Source: an uncultured Pseudomonadota bacterium
GTDB taxonomy: Bacteria; Myxococcota_A; UBA796; UBA9615
Length of the DNA: 34,037 bases
Direction: 5' to 3'
Assembly: GCA_937891735.1 (NCBI GenBank)
Contig: CALAGR010000128.1
Location: forward strand, 1 to 34,037
Positions 1 to 11,357 of this stretch are shown here, piece by piece (the stretch's first letter is position 1; the number at the start of each line of letters is the position of its first letter). A program made the translations under genes and the position numbers. A model generated the notes under the pieces. The model made no database searches and was not told the DNA's origin. It worked only from the letters and a program-made list of their open reading frames with translations.

Positions 1-301
1 CGCACGCGGGCAGGGGCGTGTCGGCGGACACGGTGGCCACGAGCAGCCGCGCTGGGGAGTGGGCGGTGGTCGCCAGGGCGGCGCGGGCGGCCCGGGCTCC
101 CAGATCTGCGGTGGTCGTGTCGGGCAGGGCGTGGTGTCGGCGCTCGACCCCGGCCCCCTTGTGGATCCGGGCCACGGTGGCTTCGTCCCAGCCGTGCCGC
201 TGCGCCAGGGTCGCCGTGTCCACGACCTGCTCGCCCAGGGCCGCGCCGGTGGCGACGATGCCCACCCCTCCGGCGGGGTGCAGGTAGGTCGAGGCGCTCA
301 C
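1..301 (-). CDS. FabH-like 3-oxoacyl-ACP synthase III, N-terminal part (cut by window edge)
   Basis: One hundred codons of a thiolase-fold condensing enzyme are visible and the rest lies left of the window. The start is GTG at 301, forming a GTGA overlap with the TGA stop of the upstream ACP gene (298-300), so the two are translationally coupled. The N-terminus has the KAS III pattern: a GIVATGAALGE strand, a segment around HKGAGVERRHHA matching the family's TGIxxRR(h)A region, and LLVATVSADTP, which matches the VATxSxxxxxP strand leading to the catalytic cysteine. The last complete codon is a Cys (residue 100), at or within a few residues of the expected nucleophile, so the active site cannot be confirmed. 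This is the second FabH-like enzyme of the operon. It probably acts on acyl groups carried by one of the two neighbouring ACPs. Initiation versus acyl-transfer activity cannot be decided. Confidence 0.82.
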   Translation of the reverse strand, partial: MSASTYLHPAGGVGIVATGAALGEQVVDTATLAQRHGWDEATVARIHKGAGVERRHHALPDTTTADLGARAARAALATTAHSPARLLVATVSADTPLPAC

Positions 302-516
302 GTGGCGGCGCGCAGCCGCTCGATCCACGCGATCAGCAGGTCGACGCGGGTGAACGCGGCGGGGTCGTAGTCCGAGGCGCGGATCCGCAGGTCGAAGGTG
401 TCCTCGATGGACTCCAGGAGCATGGCGATCTCGATGGATTGCAGGCGCAGCGCCTGCCGCGGATCCTGCACCGTGACGAAAGGAACGAGCAGCGCGAGCA
501 CGTCAGCGGAGGGCAT
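298..516 (-). CDS. Acyl carrier protein (72 aa), divergent
   Basis: A short acidic helical protein with the carrier-protein signature LQSIEIAMLLESIEDTF. Ser27 is the likely phosphopantetheine attachment site. The usual Asp before this Ser is Gln here (QSIE instead of DSLD), so it is a divergent carrier. Length is typical of an ACP. It lies between an AMP-ligase (stop at 526) and a FabH-like gene that overlaps its stop, and probably carries the acyl chain passed between them. The ATG at 516 has no Shine-Dalgarno sequence. Instead TAGACT, whose TAG is the stop of the AMP-ligase gene, sits 6 nt upstream and may act as the -10 element of a leaderless transcript. Confidence 0.8.
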   Translation of the reverse strand: MPSADVLALLVPFVTVQDPRQALRLQSIEIAMLLESIEDTFDLRIRASDYDPAAFTRVDLLIAWIERLRAAT

Positions 517-522
517 GGGGCG

Positions 523-528
523 AGTCTA
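523..528 (-). promoter_or_regulatory. Putative leaderless -10 (TAGACT) for the 72-aa ACP
   Basis: On the minus strand TAGACT is followed by 6 nt (CGCCCC) and then ATG at 516. The first three bases are also the stop codon of the AMP-ligase gene. No Shine-Dalgarno sequence or convincing -35 is visible. The call rests on the same spacing recurring before other genes in the window. Confidence 0.45.
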
Positions 529-1653
529 TCGCTCCGCCGCCGCCACGAGGGCCGCCCGATCCACCTTGCCGGAGCTCAGGCGGGGCAAGGCCGGCAGCCA
601 CGTGATGCTCGCAGGGCGGGCCCGGGGGGGCAGCTCGGCGCGAACGGCCTGCCACAGGGCGGGCTCGGAGCGGGGATCGCCCACCACGAACGCGACCGGC
701 ACCTGGCCCAACCTGCGGTGCGCACGCCCCACCACGGCCACCGCCACGCCCTGGGCCGCGAGCACCCCCTCGATGGGCGCGGGGTGCACCTTCTCGCCCC
801 CCACGAGCAGCACCTGATCGGCGCGGCCGAGGACCGTGACGAGGTCGCCATCCAGGCGCGCGAGGTCGCCGGTGTCGTGCCAGGCGTCCGGGTCGATGCG
901 GTGCAGCGTGCCCAGGGCCTGCCAGGGCGTGCGGGCGTGCAGCACCCCGTCGAGGACCCGGGCCTCGGCCCCCGGGAGCAGGCGTCCGGCGGGGGGCGGA
1001 TCGCCCGCCGCGAGGGCCGCGGCGAAGGCCGGATCGTGGTGGGGGATGGCCGCCAGGCGCGGGCCCAGCTCGGTGGCGCCGTACTGGTTCCACAGCGTCG
1101 CGTGGGGGAAGGCGCGGCGCACGGCAAGGGCGAGGGCGCAGGACAGCGGCGCGCCGGCGGAGCAGATGGTGTGCAGCGGCGGGGCCGGGGCGCCCTCCTC
1201 GACGGCGTCCACGAGCTGGCCGAGCTGGAACGGCACGCCCGAGAACACCTCGATGCGCTCGGCGTGCAGGGCCTGGGGCAGGTCGCGCCCCCGCAGGTCC
1301 ATGACCGTCGCGCCCGCGGCGTGCGATGCCAGGACCTGCCCGACCAGGGCGTAGCTGTAGTGCAGGGGCAGGGCGAGCCCGACGCGCCCACGCAGATCGA
1401 TGGAGCGGGCGATGACCCGGGCCGCGAGATCGAGGCGGTCGCGGCCGAACAGCAGCCCCTTCGGCTCCCCCGTGGAGCCGGACGTCCACAGGGCCAGGGC
1501 CGGCGGATCGGCGGATCCGGGGAGCGACGGGGGGTCTGGGGGGGCCTGACCGGGCTGCAGGATGCCGGCCACGTCGCCGTCGGCGATGCACTGGCGCAGG
1601 AAGCCCAGGGTCTCGGTCACGCCCGCCGCGGGCTCAAGGATCAGGTGCGCCAC
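526..1653 (-). CDS. Short ANL-superfamily AMP-ligase (acyl adenylation, 375 aa)
   Basis: ANL adenylating enzyme expected to activate a carboxylic acid as the acyl-AMP and load it on CoA or a carrier protein. The motifs are intact: phosphate loop TSGSTGEPKG (residues about 57-66), YGATE (191-195), HDTGD (259-263), the hinge region GRADQVLLVGGEKVHP, and LSSGKVDR with catalytic Lys363. At 375 residues it is well below the roughly 500 usual for the superfamily: only about 56 residues precede the phosphate loop, so most of the normal N-terminal subdomain is absent. The start is taken as GTG at 1653, overlapping the end of the upstream FabH-like gene by 13 nt. An in-frame upstream start would lie deep inside that gene. 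It belongs to the acyl-assembly operon, and the adjacent 72-aa ACP is a plausible acceptor. The substrate cannot be read from the sequence. Confidence 0.85.
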   Translation of the reverse strand: MAHLILEPAAGVTETLGFLRQCIADGDVAGILQPGQAPPDPPSLPGSADPPALALWTSGSTGEPKGLLFGRDRLDLAARVIARSIDLRGRVGLALPLHYSYALVGQVLASHAAGATVMDLRGRDLPQALHAERIEVFSGVPFQLGQLVDAVEEGAPAPPLHTICSAGAPLSCALALAVRRAFPHATLWNQYGATELGPRLAAIPHHDPAFAAALAAGDPPPAGRLLPGAEARVLDGVLHARTPWQALGTLHRIDPDAWHDTGDLARLDGDLVTVLGRADQVLLVGGEKVHPAPIEGVLAAQGVAVAVVGRAHRRLGQVPVAFVVGDPRSEPALWQAVRAELPPRARPASITWLPALPRLSSGKVDRAALVAAAER

Positions 1654-2612
1654 AGAAGCGCTCCCGCCGAGATCCCTCCCGCCACGGCGTGCAGCAGCCA
1701 CGTCTCCCCGGGGTCGGCGGCGGCGAGGCCGTGCCACGCGAGCAGCAGGTTCGCCGCGCCGCAGTTACCGTGCTCCCGCAGGGGGTGGTGCACCCGGTCG
1801 GCGGGGATCCCCCAGGCGGCGGCGTTGCGCGCGATGAGCTCGGGGGCGCCGGCGTGGGCCAGCAGCCGGTGCACCGGGCCGTCGTGCGTCTGCAGGGCCT
1901 CGGCCCGGATGGCGTCGCTGATCTCCGGCAGCACGGCGCGCAGCCGGTCCGGATCCCCGCGGACCTCGAAGTCGCCGGGCTCCGGCGCGAACACGGTGGG
2001 AGGCAGCCGCCCCGTCCCGCCCAGCGCGTCCCGGTGACGAGGCCAGGTGCCCAGGGCGCCCCCGAGCAGGCCCGAGTCGGCGGGGGAGGTGCCGATCAGC
2101 ACGGCGGCGCCTGCGTCTCCCAGGGTCAGGGCTGCGCCGCGATCCGCCTGGGGGCTGGCGCGGGTCCAGGTGTCGGCGCCGACGATGAGGGCCGTCTGGC
2201 CGTCTTCGAGCCACCGGGCCACCAGCGCGAGGGCGTGCAGGGTGCTGCTGCATCCCGCCTTGACGTCGAACGCCAGCAGCGGGGGCAGCTCCAGGGCCGC
2301 CGCGATCATCGAGGCGCCGGCGCCGGTCCAGGAGGGGGCGGTGGACGAGCAGAACACCAGCAGGTCCGGCGGGGCGCGGCCCGCGAGGGCGGATCCGGCG
2401 GCGAGGGTGCCCAGGGTCACCGCGTCTTCGTCGGGCCCGGCGACGCCCCGGCAGGCCACCCCGAGGCTCTGGATGACGTGCGCGGTGCGGTCCGGCGACC
2501 CGGGGCGATCAGGAGCCAGGGCCGCCAGCCGGTCCTCGGTACAGACCATCGAGGCGGGCAGGCCGATCCCCGTGGCCAGGGCGCGCAGTCCGAGCCGCGG
2601 CCGCACGCGCAC
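1641..2612 (-). CDS. FabH-like 3-oxoacyl-ACP synthase III family protein
   Basis: Thiolase-fold condensing enzyme of 323 aa, the normal FabH length. The Cys-His-Asn triad is recognisable: Cys121 in DVKAGCSSTLHAL, His253 in LLAHAGAPELI, and Asn283 in EHGNCGAAN. Near the C-terminus AVAGGISAGALLW matches the family's GGGxxWGA-type ending, although altered. Usual roles are decarboxylative condensation of an acyl-CoA with malonyl-ACP, or C-O/C-N acyl transfer in specialised metabolism. The intact triad is consistent with condensation. The gene follows the 84-aa ACP after 6 nt and overlaps the AMP-ligase, so the three are probably cotranscribed. The start could be GTG 2612 or GTG 2606; neither has a strong ribosome site. 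Confidence 0.86.
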   Translation of the reverse strand: MRVRPRLGLRALATGIGLPASMVCTEDRLAALAPDRPGSPDRTAHVIQSLGVACRGVAGPDEDAVTLGTLAAGSALAGRAPPDLLVFCSSTAPSWTGAGASMIAAALELPPLLAFDVKAGCSSTLHALALVARWLEDGQTALIVGADTWTRASPQADRGAALTLGDAGAAVLIGTSPADSGLLGGALGTWPRHRDALGGTGRLPPTVFAPEPGDFEVRGDPDRLRAVLPEISDAIRAEALQTHDGPVHRLLAHAGAPELIARNAAAWGIPADRVHHPLREHGNCGAANLLLAWHGLAAADPGETWLLHAVAGGISAGALLWRT

Positions 2613-2618
2613 GGGCGG

Positions 2619-2873
2619 TCAGTCGTCCGAGGACAGGTGCCCGAGCACGAAGTGCACGACCTTGTCCACGGTGTGCAGGTCCCGGTAGGCCTCCATCTTC
2701 GCGTCCACGCCGAGCTCCTGCTTGATGAAGAAGACGAGGTCCACGACGTCCAGGGAGTCCATGGCGAGGTCGCCGCGGAAGCTCGACTCGCCGTCGCGGG
2801 CGATGGCCTCGTCCTTGGCGAAGTCCTCGATGAGGATGGTCGCCAGCTTGTCCCGGATCTGGTCCTCAGTCAT
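2619..2873 (-). CDS. Acyl carrier protein (84 aa)
   Basis: Canonical ACP with the phosphopantetheine site AMDSLDVVDL (Ser40) followed by a typical helix II (VFFIKQELGVD). It heads the minus-strand run ACP, FabH-like, AMP-ligase, ACP, FabH-like. It is the more canonical of the two carriers and probably serves as the chain-extension or loading carrier of this pathway. It is not obviously the housekeeping AcpP, because no fab genes surround it. ATG at 2873 lies 7 nt after TACACT on the minus strand, suggesting a leaderless transcript. Its promoter overlaps that of the divergent gene starting at 2897. Confidence 0.9.
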   Translation of the reverse strand: MTEDQIRDKLATILIEDFAKDEAIARDGESSFRGDLAMDSLDVVDLVFFIKQELGVDAKMEAYRDLHTVDKVVHFVLGHLSSDD

Positions 2874-2880
2874 GGACGCG

Positions 2881-2890
2881 AGTGTACCCT
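2881..2890. promoter_or_regulatory. Overlapping divergent -10 elements around a central GTAC
   Basis: The ten bases AGTGTACCCT contain TACCCT on the plus strand (2885-2890), 6 nt before ATG 2897, and TACACT on the minus strand (2886-2881), 7 nt before ATG 2873. The two hexamers share the TA step at 2885-2886. Both starts lack a Shine-Dalgarno sequence, so the arrangement fits two leaderless promoters that cannot be occupied at the same time. Confidence 0.5.
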
Positions 2891-2896
2891 GCGGGC

Positions 2897-3484
2897 ATGT
2901 CGGAGCTGCCCCTGCTGGCGCTGTACTTGTCCTGCTTCGGCGTGGCGGCGGGGCTCGAGAAGGCGGTGTTCCGGCCCGGGCGGCTGGATCCCGCGGCGGG
3001 CGACCGGGCGCTGCCGGTGGAGCAGAACCGGCTGCAACCCCTGTATGTGCTGCTGACGGGGGTGTGCTGCCTGGTGGCGCCGCTGGATCGGCTGGTCCTG
3101 CCCGAGAGCCTGCCTCGGACCTGGATCACGTCCGCGGTGGGGCTGGCGGTGTTCGCCGCGGGGCTGGGGCTGCGCGGCTGGTCCATCCGCACGCTGGGGC
3201 GGCACTTCACCTGGCGGCTGGGGGTCCGGTCCGGGCACACGCTGATCACCGCCGGGCCCTACCGGGTGCTGCGCCACCCCTCGTACACCGGGGCGATGCT
3301 GCTGTTCGCGGGCACCCAGGTGCTGCTCGCGTCCGGCACGGGGCTGGCCCTCGCCCTGGTGGGCTTCCCGGTGTACTACCGGCAGCGCATCGCGGACGAG
3401 GAGGCCATGCTCGCCGCGGCCCTCGGGGAGCCGTACCGGGAGTGGCAGGCGCGCACCTCCAGGATGGTGCCCGGGGTCTGGTAG
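2897..3484 (+). CDS. Isoprenylcysteine carboxyl methyltransferase-like membrane protein
   Basis: Small polytopic membrane protein (195 aa) of the ICMT/PEMT-like methyltransferase family. The C-terminal half has the family signature GPYRVLRHPSYTG (residues about 120-132; Arg126, His127, Pro128), a hydrophobic hairpin, then the DEEAML and GEPYREWQ pattern that binds the S-adenosylmethionine side. Bacterial members are mostly uncharacterised and are inferred to methylate carboxylates or lipids at the membrane. It lies between the acyl-assembly operon and the fatty acyl-AMP ligase, so modification of a lipid product is a reasonable guess, but no more than that. ATG 2897 is preferred over GTG 2882 because TACCCT lies exactly 6 nt before it. 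The gene ends 4 nt from the convergent stop of the fatty acyl-AMP ligase. Confidence 0.83.
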   Translation: MSELPLLALYLSCFGVAAGLEKAVFRPGRLDPAAGDRALPVEQNRLQPLYVLLTGVCCLVAPLDRLVLPESLPRTWITSAVGLAVFAAGLGLRGWSIRTLGRHFTWRLGVRSGHTLITAGPYRVLRHPSYTGAMLLFAGTQVLLASGTGLALALVGFPVYYRQRIADEEAMLAAALGEPYREWQARTSRMVPGVW

Positions 3485-3488
3485 GCGC

Positions 3489-5243
<1,755 letters not shown>

Positions 5244-5252
5244 GGCACCCGC

Positions 5253-5258
5253 AGTCTA
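5253..5258 (-). promoter_or_regulatory. Putative -10 (TAGACT) for the fatty acyl-AMP ligase gene
   Basis: Minus-strand TAGACT followed by 9 nt and GTG 5243, giving a leader of only a few bases if transcription starts about 7 nt downstream. The same hexamer precedes the 72-aa ACP gene. No -35 is evident. Confidence 0.35.
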
Positions 5259-5290
5259 CGCAGGCCGGCGAGGGTCCTCGGGGGCTCTGT

Positions 5291-5296
5291 TAGGGT
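5291..5296 (+). promoter_or_regulatory. Putative -10 (TAGGGT) for the M1 aminopeptidase gene
   Basis: TAGGGT lies 21 nt before ATG 5318. A GGAGA ribosome site (about 5308-5312) follows, so this would be a conventional short-leader transcript rather than a leaderless one. No clear -35. Confidence 0.3.
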
Positions 5297-5317
5297 TCCG
5301 CACCGCCGGAGACCTGC

Positions 5318-7966
<2,649 letters not shown>

Positions 7967-7974
7967 GAGGCGCG

Positions 7975-8862
7975 ATGCCAGGACACGACTTCGACTCGGC
8001 GCGGGCGTGGCAGCACCTGCTCGATCAGGTGGCGCTGGGGGTGCGAGCGCCCGGGACTCCTGGGCACGTGGCGTGCGCGGATCTGTTCGAGCAGAAGCTG
8101 GCGGACCTGGCGGCGCGCTGCGCCTGGGTGGGGGATCCGGCGCGACAGAGCTGGCAGCAGGCGTTTCGCGGGCAGTCGGTGCAGCTGACGAACGTGCTCG
8201 TGCGCATCGGCGGGACGGACGGCGAGTCGGCGGGCGGGCTGGCGCCGACGACGTTGGTGGGCAGCCACTACGACGCCCGCTGGCAGGCGGACAACGAAGA
8301 GGACCCGATCCTGCGGGCCGCGCCGATCCCCGCCGCCAACGACGGGGGCAGCGGCACGGCGGCGATGCTCGAGCTGGCCCGGGCGTTCACGGAGACGCCA
8401 CCGTCGGGTGATGTGGTGCTGGCGTTCTTCGACGGGGAGGACCTGGGGGGCATCGACGGGCTGCCCTATGCGGTCGGGTCGCGGTGGTTCGTGGAGCACC
8501 CGGACGCCGACTGGACGGTGGACCGGATCATCGCGCTGGACATGATCGGGGGACGCGACGCGAAGCTGAACATCGAGGGCAACTCGCTTCAGGATCCGCA
8601 GGCGCGGGAGCTGTTCATCCGGCTGTTCCGGCGTGGTCAGCAGACGCAGCGCAAGGCGTTCTTCGTGGGATCCGAGCGGTGGATCTACAGCGACCACGGG
8701 CCCTTCCTGGAGGCGGGGGAGCCGGCGATCTGCCTGATCGACATCGACTACCCGCAGTGGCACACCCAGCGCGACCTGCCGGACGTGTGCGCGCCGGAGC
8801 CGATCGCGGACGTGGGGCAGACGCTGCTGGAGATCCTGCGGGAGCCCGAGCCCGACACGTAA
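7975..8862 (+). CDS. M28-family zinc enzyme, glutaminyl-peptide cyclotransferase-like
   Basis: A 295-aa protein with the M28/glutaminyl-cyclase metal and active-site pattern: HYD (His98, Asp100), NDGGSG (Asp123), FFDGED (Asp153, Glu155, Asp156), LDMIGG (Asp189), and YPQWHTQRD (His263). The WHTxxD ending and the DHGPFLEAGEPA segment match glutaminyl cyclases more closely than M28 aminopeptidases. Expected chemistry is therefore cyclisation of N-terminal Gln to pyroglutamate, with aminopeptidase activity as the alternative. No signal peptide is evident, unlike its neighbour. The start at 7975 is fixed by AGGAGG (7965-7970), which overlaps the stop codon of the M1 gene, 4 nt before ATG. The two genes are clearly cotranscribed. 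Confidence 0.87.
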   Translation: MPGHDFDSARAWQHLLDQVALGVRAPGTPGHVACADLFEQKLADLAARCAWVGDPARQSWQQAFRGQSVQLTNVLVRIGGTDGESAGGLAPTTLVGSHYDARWQADNEEDPILRAAPIPAANDGGSGTAAMLELARAFTETPPSGDVVLAFFDGEDLGGIDGLPYAVGSRWFVEHPDADWTVDRIIALDMIGGRDAKLNIEGNSLQDPQARELFIRLFRRGQQTQRKAFFVGSERWIYSDHGPFLEAGEPAICLIDIDYPQWHTQRDLPDVCAPEPIADVGQTLLEILREPEPDT

Positions 8863-8895
8863 GGTTCGCGCGCCCCCGCCGGGCCTGTCGTGGAC

Positions 8896-8901
8896 TACAT
8901 T
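8896..8901 (+). promoter_or_regulatory. Putative leaderless -10 (TACATT) for the ClpX-like gene
   Basis: TACATT followed by exactly 6 nt and GTG 8908. This argues for GTG 8908 rather than the longer GTG 8890 start, inside whose reading frame the hexamer would lie. No Shine-Dalgarno sequence is present for either start. Confidence 0.45.
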
Positions 8902-8907
8902 CTCGGC

Positions 8908-10092
8908 GTGCCGAATAGCAGACAGGACATCCGCGTGCCCGACGACGCCATGCGTCACATCGTGGCCGCCCTGGACATGCCCACCCCCCGGGAGCTGTAC
9001 GACGCCCTGAGCGAGCGCGGCTATGTCGGGCAGATCGAGGGCCGACGCGCCCTGTCGCTGCTCGCCCATCGCCATGTCCGCCGCCTGCGCTACCTGTATC
9101 TGGACGAGGTCCCCCGCGACCGCCTCCCCCGCAAGGAGAACCTGCTCCTCGTCGGGCCCACCGGGTGCGGCAAGACCTTCGCCATCGAGCTGCTCTTCCG
9201 CGAGATGCTCGGCCTGCCCACCGCCATCATCGACGTCACCACCCTGTCGGAGACCGGCTACGTCGGCGGCGACGTCGGGTCCGTGCTGACCCGCCTGCTG
9301 TACTCGGCGAACATGGATCCGGCCTTCGGCCAGATCGGCGTGGTGTGCCTGGACGAGCTCGACAAGATCGCCGGCGGCAGCAACAACGCCGTCTTCGCGG
9401 GGGCCGGCACCACCAAGGACGTCACCGGCCTGGGCGTTCAGCGCGAGCTCCTCAAGCTGCTCGAGTCCACCGAGGTGCCCGTCAGCACCGGCATGGACCA
9501 CTCCAGCTACCACGAGCAGATCCTGATGCGCACCGACGACATCACCTTCGTCGCCGCCGGAGCCTTCTCGGGCCTCAAGACCCTGACCCGCCGTCGCGCC
9601 AGTGGATTGCTGGGCGGAATGGGCTTCGGCCAGGACCGGGTGGAGCGCGAGGGGATCGCCGTGAAGTACACCAACGCCGAGATGGAGGACGTCTCGGCGT
9701 TCCAGAGCTACGGGTTCCTGCCCGAGCTGGTGGGGCGCTTCGCCCGCATCGTCGGCTTCGAGCCCCTCGACACCGACGCCTTGACCGAGATCCTGCGGCG
9801 CCAGGTCCTGCCCGCCCGCCGGGTGGAGATGGAGCTCGCGGGCATCGCCCTGGAGGTGGACGACGACGTCGTGGTCCGCCTGGTTCAGCAGGCGCTGGCC
9901 CGGCAGACCGGCGCCCGGGGGCTGGCCTCGGCCCTCACCCGCGCCCTGGAGGACGCCGCGTTCGAGGCCTACTCCACTCGGGGCACGAAGGCGGTGCGGC
10001 TGACCCTGGACGGCACCGAGATCGTGGCCGAGGTGAGGCGCGGCGCCCACTGGACCCGCGACGCGGCGTCACCGACCGAGGAGACCCAATGA
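8908..10092 (+). CDS. ClpX-like AAA+ unfoldase lacking the zinc-binding domain
   Basis: AAA+ ATPase of 394 aa closely resembling the ClpX core. It has Walker A GPTGCGKT (83-90), pore loop GYVG (117-120), Walker B CLDELD (Asp149, Glu150), a GGMGFG loop (Met238) at the position of the ClpX IGF loop that docks on ClpP, and the sensor-2 motif TGARGL (Arg337). The N-terminal Cys4 zinc-binding domain of ClpX is missing: only about 80 residues precede Walker A and they have no Cys pairs. No clpP, lon or tig gene is nearby, so this is probably a paralogue rather than the housekeeping clpX. Its partner protease and adaptor specificity are unknown. The stop overlaps the start of the M23 peptidase gene (ATGA, 10089-10092). 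An upstream GTG at 8890 would add six residues. Confidence 0.87.
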   Translation: MPNSRQDIRVPDDAMRHIVAALDMPTPRELYDALSERGYVGQIEGRRALSLLAHRHVRRLRYLYLDEVPRDRLPRKENLLLVGPTGCGKTFAIELLFREMLGLPTAIIDVTTLSETGYVGGDVGSVLTRLLYSANMDPAFGQIGVVCLDELDKIAGGSNNAVFAGAGTTKDVTGLGVQRELLKLLESTEVPVSTGMDHSSYHEQILMRTDDITFVAAGAFSGLKTLTRRRASGLLGGMGFGQDRVEREGIAVKYTNAEMEDVSAFQSYGFLPELVGRFARIVGFEPLDTDALTEILRRQVLPARRVEMELAGIALEVDDDVVVRLVQQALARQTGARGLASALTRALEDAAFEAYSTRGTKAVRLTLDGTEIVAEVRRGAHWTRDAASPTEETQ

Positions 10093-11357
10093 TCCGCTGG
10101 GCGTTCGTGGCACTCGCGCTGCTGTGGGCGACCCCCGCCGCCGCGCAGAACTACCGTTTTCCCACCACCCCCGCTGACTACGGGTCTTTCTACCCGACGG
10201 CCTACAAGGACGAGGGCGGGCAGGACTGGAACTGCGGCTCCATCTACTACGCCGGCCACGGCGGCTCGGACTTCGGTGGCGGCTCCTGGGCCGGCATGGA
10301 CGAGGGGCGGGACATCGTCGCGGCGGCGGCGGGCGTGGTGGAGGTGGTCGAGGACGGCTGGCCCGACGACTGCTCCACGGCGGACTGCCCCGGCGGCGGC
10401 GGCTTCGGCAACCACGTGGTGCTGCTGCACGCCGACGGGCGCCGCACCTACTACGCCCACATGAAGACGTGGTCGATCCCGGTCGCGGTGGGCGCGTCCG
10501 TCGGCTGCGGCGATGCCCTGGGCCAGATGGGCAGCTCCGGCCACTCCACCGGCCCGCACCTGCACTTCGAGCTGCGGGAGAACGGCACCTCCGGCTCCTT
10601 CTACTCCGGCGACCGCACCGATCCCTTCGAGGGCCCGTGCTCGCCCGCGCTCGCCACCTCGTTCACGGATCAGGGCGCTCACGGTGCGTTGCCGGGCCTG
10701 ACCTGCGACGGCGACGCGCCGTGCACGGCGGTGGGCTCCCTCACCTGCGGGCAGACGATCACCGCCAACAACGGCGGCGCGGGCAGCACGACCTCCAGCC
10801 TGAGCTACAGCTGCACCGAGTTCTTCTACTCCGGGCCCGAGATGGCCTGGTCCTGGACCGCCGCCGCGTCCGAGAGCGTCACCGTGTCGGTGACCGGGCT
10901 GTCCGCGGATCTCGACCTGTTCGTCACCGCCGGCGCGGCCTGCACCCCCAGCGCCTGCGTGGCCGGGTCCACGACATCCCAGACGGGCGACGAGTCGGTC
11001 ACCTTCGACGCCGTCCAGGGCCAGCCCTACACCGTCATCGTGGACGGCTGGCAGGGCGCCACGAGCGACCTGTCGCTCACGGTCGCGTGCACCCCGCCCT
11101 CCGGGGACGACGACGACAGCACCCCCGGCGACGACGACGACAGCGGGGACGACGACGACAGCGCCCCGGCGGACGACGACGACAGCGCGGGCGGGATCGA
11201 CGGCTCCCCCGGCTTCCCCGGCGCCGAGCGCTTCCGGGAGGGCGTGGACGGCGAAGGCTGCCGGTCCGAGGTCGCCGCCAGCCCGCCCCGAGCCGCGTGG
11301 CTGCTCCTGTTGCTCCAATGCGCGCGCCGCCGCCGAGTCAGGCCTGCAGCAGGCTGA
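10089..11357 (+). CDS. Exported M23 metallopeptidase with PPC-like domain and Asp-rich linker
   Basis: A 422-aa protein with a signal peptide (about 1-20, ending AAAQ) and a LytM-type M23 domain: HxxxD at His57/Asp61, a central YAH, and HLHFEL with His157/His159. It is expected to cut peptidoglycan cross-links or glycine-rich peptides. A Cys-containing PPC-like beta domain follows (about 215-335), then a linker of repeated Asp4-Ser units (about 340-370), and a tail with a Cys, a short hydrophobic run and poly-Arg. That tail resembles MYXO-CTERM but is degenerate (LLLLL then QCARRRR). Translation is coupled to the ClpX-like gene by an ATGA overlap. The last 20 nt overlap the convergent carboxyltransferase gene. 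Confidence 0.88.
   Translation: MIRWAFVALALLWATPAAAQNYRFPTTPADYGSFYPTAYKDEGGQDWNCGSIYYAGHGGSDFGGGSWAGMDEGRDIVAAAAGVVEVVEDGWPDDCSTADCPGGGGFGNHVVLLHADGRRTYYAHMKTWSIPVAVGASVGCGDALGQMGSSGHSTGPHLHFELRENGTSGSFYSGDRTDPFEGPCSPALATSFTDQGAHGALPGLTCDGDAPCTAVGSLTCGQTITANNGGAGSTTSSLSYSCTEFFYSGPEMAWSWTAAASESVTVSVTGLSADLDLFVTAGAACTPSACVAGSTTSQTGDESVTFDAVQGQPYTVIVDGWQGATSDLSLTVACTPPSGDDDDSTPGDDDDSGDDDDSAPADDDDSAGGIDGSPGFPGAERFREGVDGEGCRSEVAASPPRAAWLLLLLQCARRRRVRPAAG
11105..11190 (+). repeat. GAC-rich low-complexity repeat coding Asp4-Ser units
   Basis: Four units of GACGACGACGAC plus AGC within the M23 peptidase gene encode the DDDDS linker. The same protein-level repeat occurs in other exported proteins of the window. 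Confidence 0.85.

Noticed and set aside
439..2037. Long plus-strand open frame opposite the AMP-ligase and FabH-like genes
   Set aside because: Gly/Arg/Gln-rich translation with no domain pattern; it mirrors well-supported minus-strand genes, as is common in very GC-rich DNA.
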